DNA of 14,275 nucleotides. Origin: an uncultured Acetatifactor sp. Its GTDB lineage: Bacteria; Bacillota; Clostridia; Lachnospirales; Lachnospiraceae. Position 1 is the first letter of the stretch. Each line of letters begins with the position of its first letter. The position numbers and the translations under genes were made by a program. Where the stretch lies: contig CAJTPH010000056.1 of NCBI GenBank assembly GCA_910578215.1, forward strand, positions 1-14,275. The letters run 5' to 3'. Shown piece after piece: positions 13,543 to 14,275 of the stretch. Below the pieces are notes generated by a model. It ran no database searches and was not told where the DNA came from. It was given only the letters and a program-made list of their open reading frames with translations.

Positions 13543-13902
13543 TTACTCATTTGCAGGAATGACAGGCTTATCAGAACCACAACATTCCGAATAGTAAATG
13601 GTTTCTTCCTCAGACCAGCTATAATTACACTCATGGCAGTCATAGTTTGTAATAATACGCTTTGCCCAATCCACATCCGTACCAAATTTGTAGTGAGTAC
13701 ATTTCTTGTCTCCCAAAGCGTATGGATCCTTATGTACCTCCTGAATCCATACGGCAACATCTTCATTACAATTTGGACACCGGTCAAAACTCCATCCTAT
13801 CTCATATGTATAGTCAGCCAGCACCGTCATACAACTCATAGCGCTCAACACCACAGTTACAGCTAACGCCGTAATTTTCTTTGAAATATGTTTTTTAATC
13901 AT
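13543..13902 (-). CDS. small secreted protein with two CxxC pairs, unknown function
   Basis: A 119-residue protein of no family I recognise. Residues 1-29 form a classical signal peptide (basic start, hydrophobic core, cleavage expected after VLA29). C24 lies inside the signal and is not a good lipobox. The mature protein has C42-P-N-C45 and C89-H-E-C92, spaced like the two knuckles of a zinc ribbon, plus C68, H57, H70 and a C107-C108 pair near the end, so metal binding or disulphides are plausible. It is acidic and rich in Trp and Tyr. The ATG follows AAGGAAGG by 9 nt, and a good promoter lies about 65 bp upstream. Its base composition is more AT-rich than that of the carAB region, which may hint at separate origin. 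Confidence 0.72.
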   Translation of the reverse strand: MIKKHISKKITALAVTVVLSAMSCMTVLADYTYEIGWSFDRCPNCNEDVAVWIQEVHKDPYALGDKKCTHYKFGTDVDWAKRIITNYDCHECNYSWSEEETIYYSECCGSDKPVIPANE

Positions 13903-13966
13903 AGCCTTTATCCTTCCTTTTACATTTTTTTATAGAACTACCGCGCGCTGTCTTCTATTGTTTTCT

Positions 13967-13995
13967 ATTTTACCACACTTCTTTCTTATTGTCTA
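13967..13995 (-). promoter_or_regulatory. probable promoter of the small secreted-protein gene
   Basis: On the minus strand TAGACA (13990-13995) and TAAAAT (13967-13972) are 17 bp apart, each 5 of 6 to consensus, with a TG extension before the -10. The leader would be about 60 nt. Confidence 0.6.
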
Positions 13996-14083
13996 TACAG
14001 TTTTATAAAAAAAATTACAAATTTGAGGTCAAACTCTGAAGACTCTGCAGAACCTCCGGCTGCCTCTCTCAAGAAACTGCTGC

Positions 14084-14275
14084 TTACTCTTTCTCGTCCA
14101 GATAAAACTGTACCTTGCTACGGATGACCCCGCTTACCTCCTGAACACTCTTGCTGCCGCTAAAATAATCCGCCGCCTCCGTGTAGACAATATCCAGGAT
14201 CGGCGCGGTGCGGTAAGGCAGGGGGCGCACATTCTTCAGAGCTTCCAGGTACTCCGCTATCCGTTTCTCCGTCAT
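14084..14275 (-). CDS. C-terminal part of a probable ABC-transporter solute-binding protein
   Basis: The last 63 codons of a gene that continues past the window edge; the Met at the edge is probably internal. The pattern YRTAPILDIVYTEAADYFSG, then S-V-Q-E-V and a final helix ending VQFYLDEKE, is typical of the C-terminal helices of family 1 extracellular (sugar-type) solute-binding proteins, which deliver substrates to an ABC permease. Neither the signal peptide nor the ligand-binding core is visible, so the substrate cannot be judged. Only a weak GAGGT/ACCTC hairpin followed by T residues lies between its stop and the next gene. Confidence 0.65.
   Translation of the reverse strand: MTEKRIAEYLEALKNVRPLPYRTAPILDIVYTEAADYFSGSKSVQEVSGVIRSKVQFYLDEKE

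Overview
The window looks like a chromosomal segment of an anaerobic Firmicute, most likely a gut clostridium of the Lachnospiraceae type. This is inferred from strong AGGAGG-like ribosome sites, a PocR-domain c-di-GMP protein, an intracellular GH51 arabinofuranosidase, Cys-rich small exported proteins, a solute-binding protein tail, and gene order with every convincing gene on the minus strand. No rRNA, tRNA or CRISPR array was seen.

Layout, read in the direction of transcription (from high to low coordinates): the last 63 codons of a probable ABC-transporter solute-binding protein (14275-14084); a small secreted protein with two CxxC pairs and a good promoter (13902-13543); about 1.2 kb of decayed or unassigned sequence (roughly 13450-12200) with two strong hairpins, a possible transposase tail and the C-terminal third of an adenine deaminase; carA and carB (11963-7436, overlapping by 8 bp); a fused membrane/spermidine synthase-like protein (7351-5687); an Fe/Mn superoxide dismutase (5532-4873); a 384-bp regulatory gap holding a terminator, tandem repeats and a promoter; a PocR-GGDEF-HD-GYP protein (4488-2878); a 795-residue GH51 arabinofuranosidase (2817-430); and a small zinc-ribbon lipoprotein (274-62).

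Functionally, carAB makes carbamoyl phosphate for pyrimidine and arginine synthesis, and its promoter overlaps a bidirectional terminator hairpin. Superoxide dismutase stands as its own unit between two inverted repeats. The PocR protein appears able to make c-di-GMP (intact GGDEF), while its HD-GYP half has lost several metal ligands; only 60 bp separates it from the arabinofuranosidase gene, so co-transcription is plausible. The arabinofuranosidase lacks a signal peptide and would act on imported arabino-oligosaccharides.

Most of the window is ordinary core metabolism. I did not find a convincing new multi-gene system. The most interesting points are four 14-15 bp direct repeats directly upstream of the PocR gene promoter, the lopsided active/degenerate c-di-GMP enzyme, the fused membrane-aminopropyltransferase-like protein, and the gene graveyard between 12.2 and 13.5 kb.
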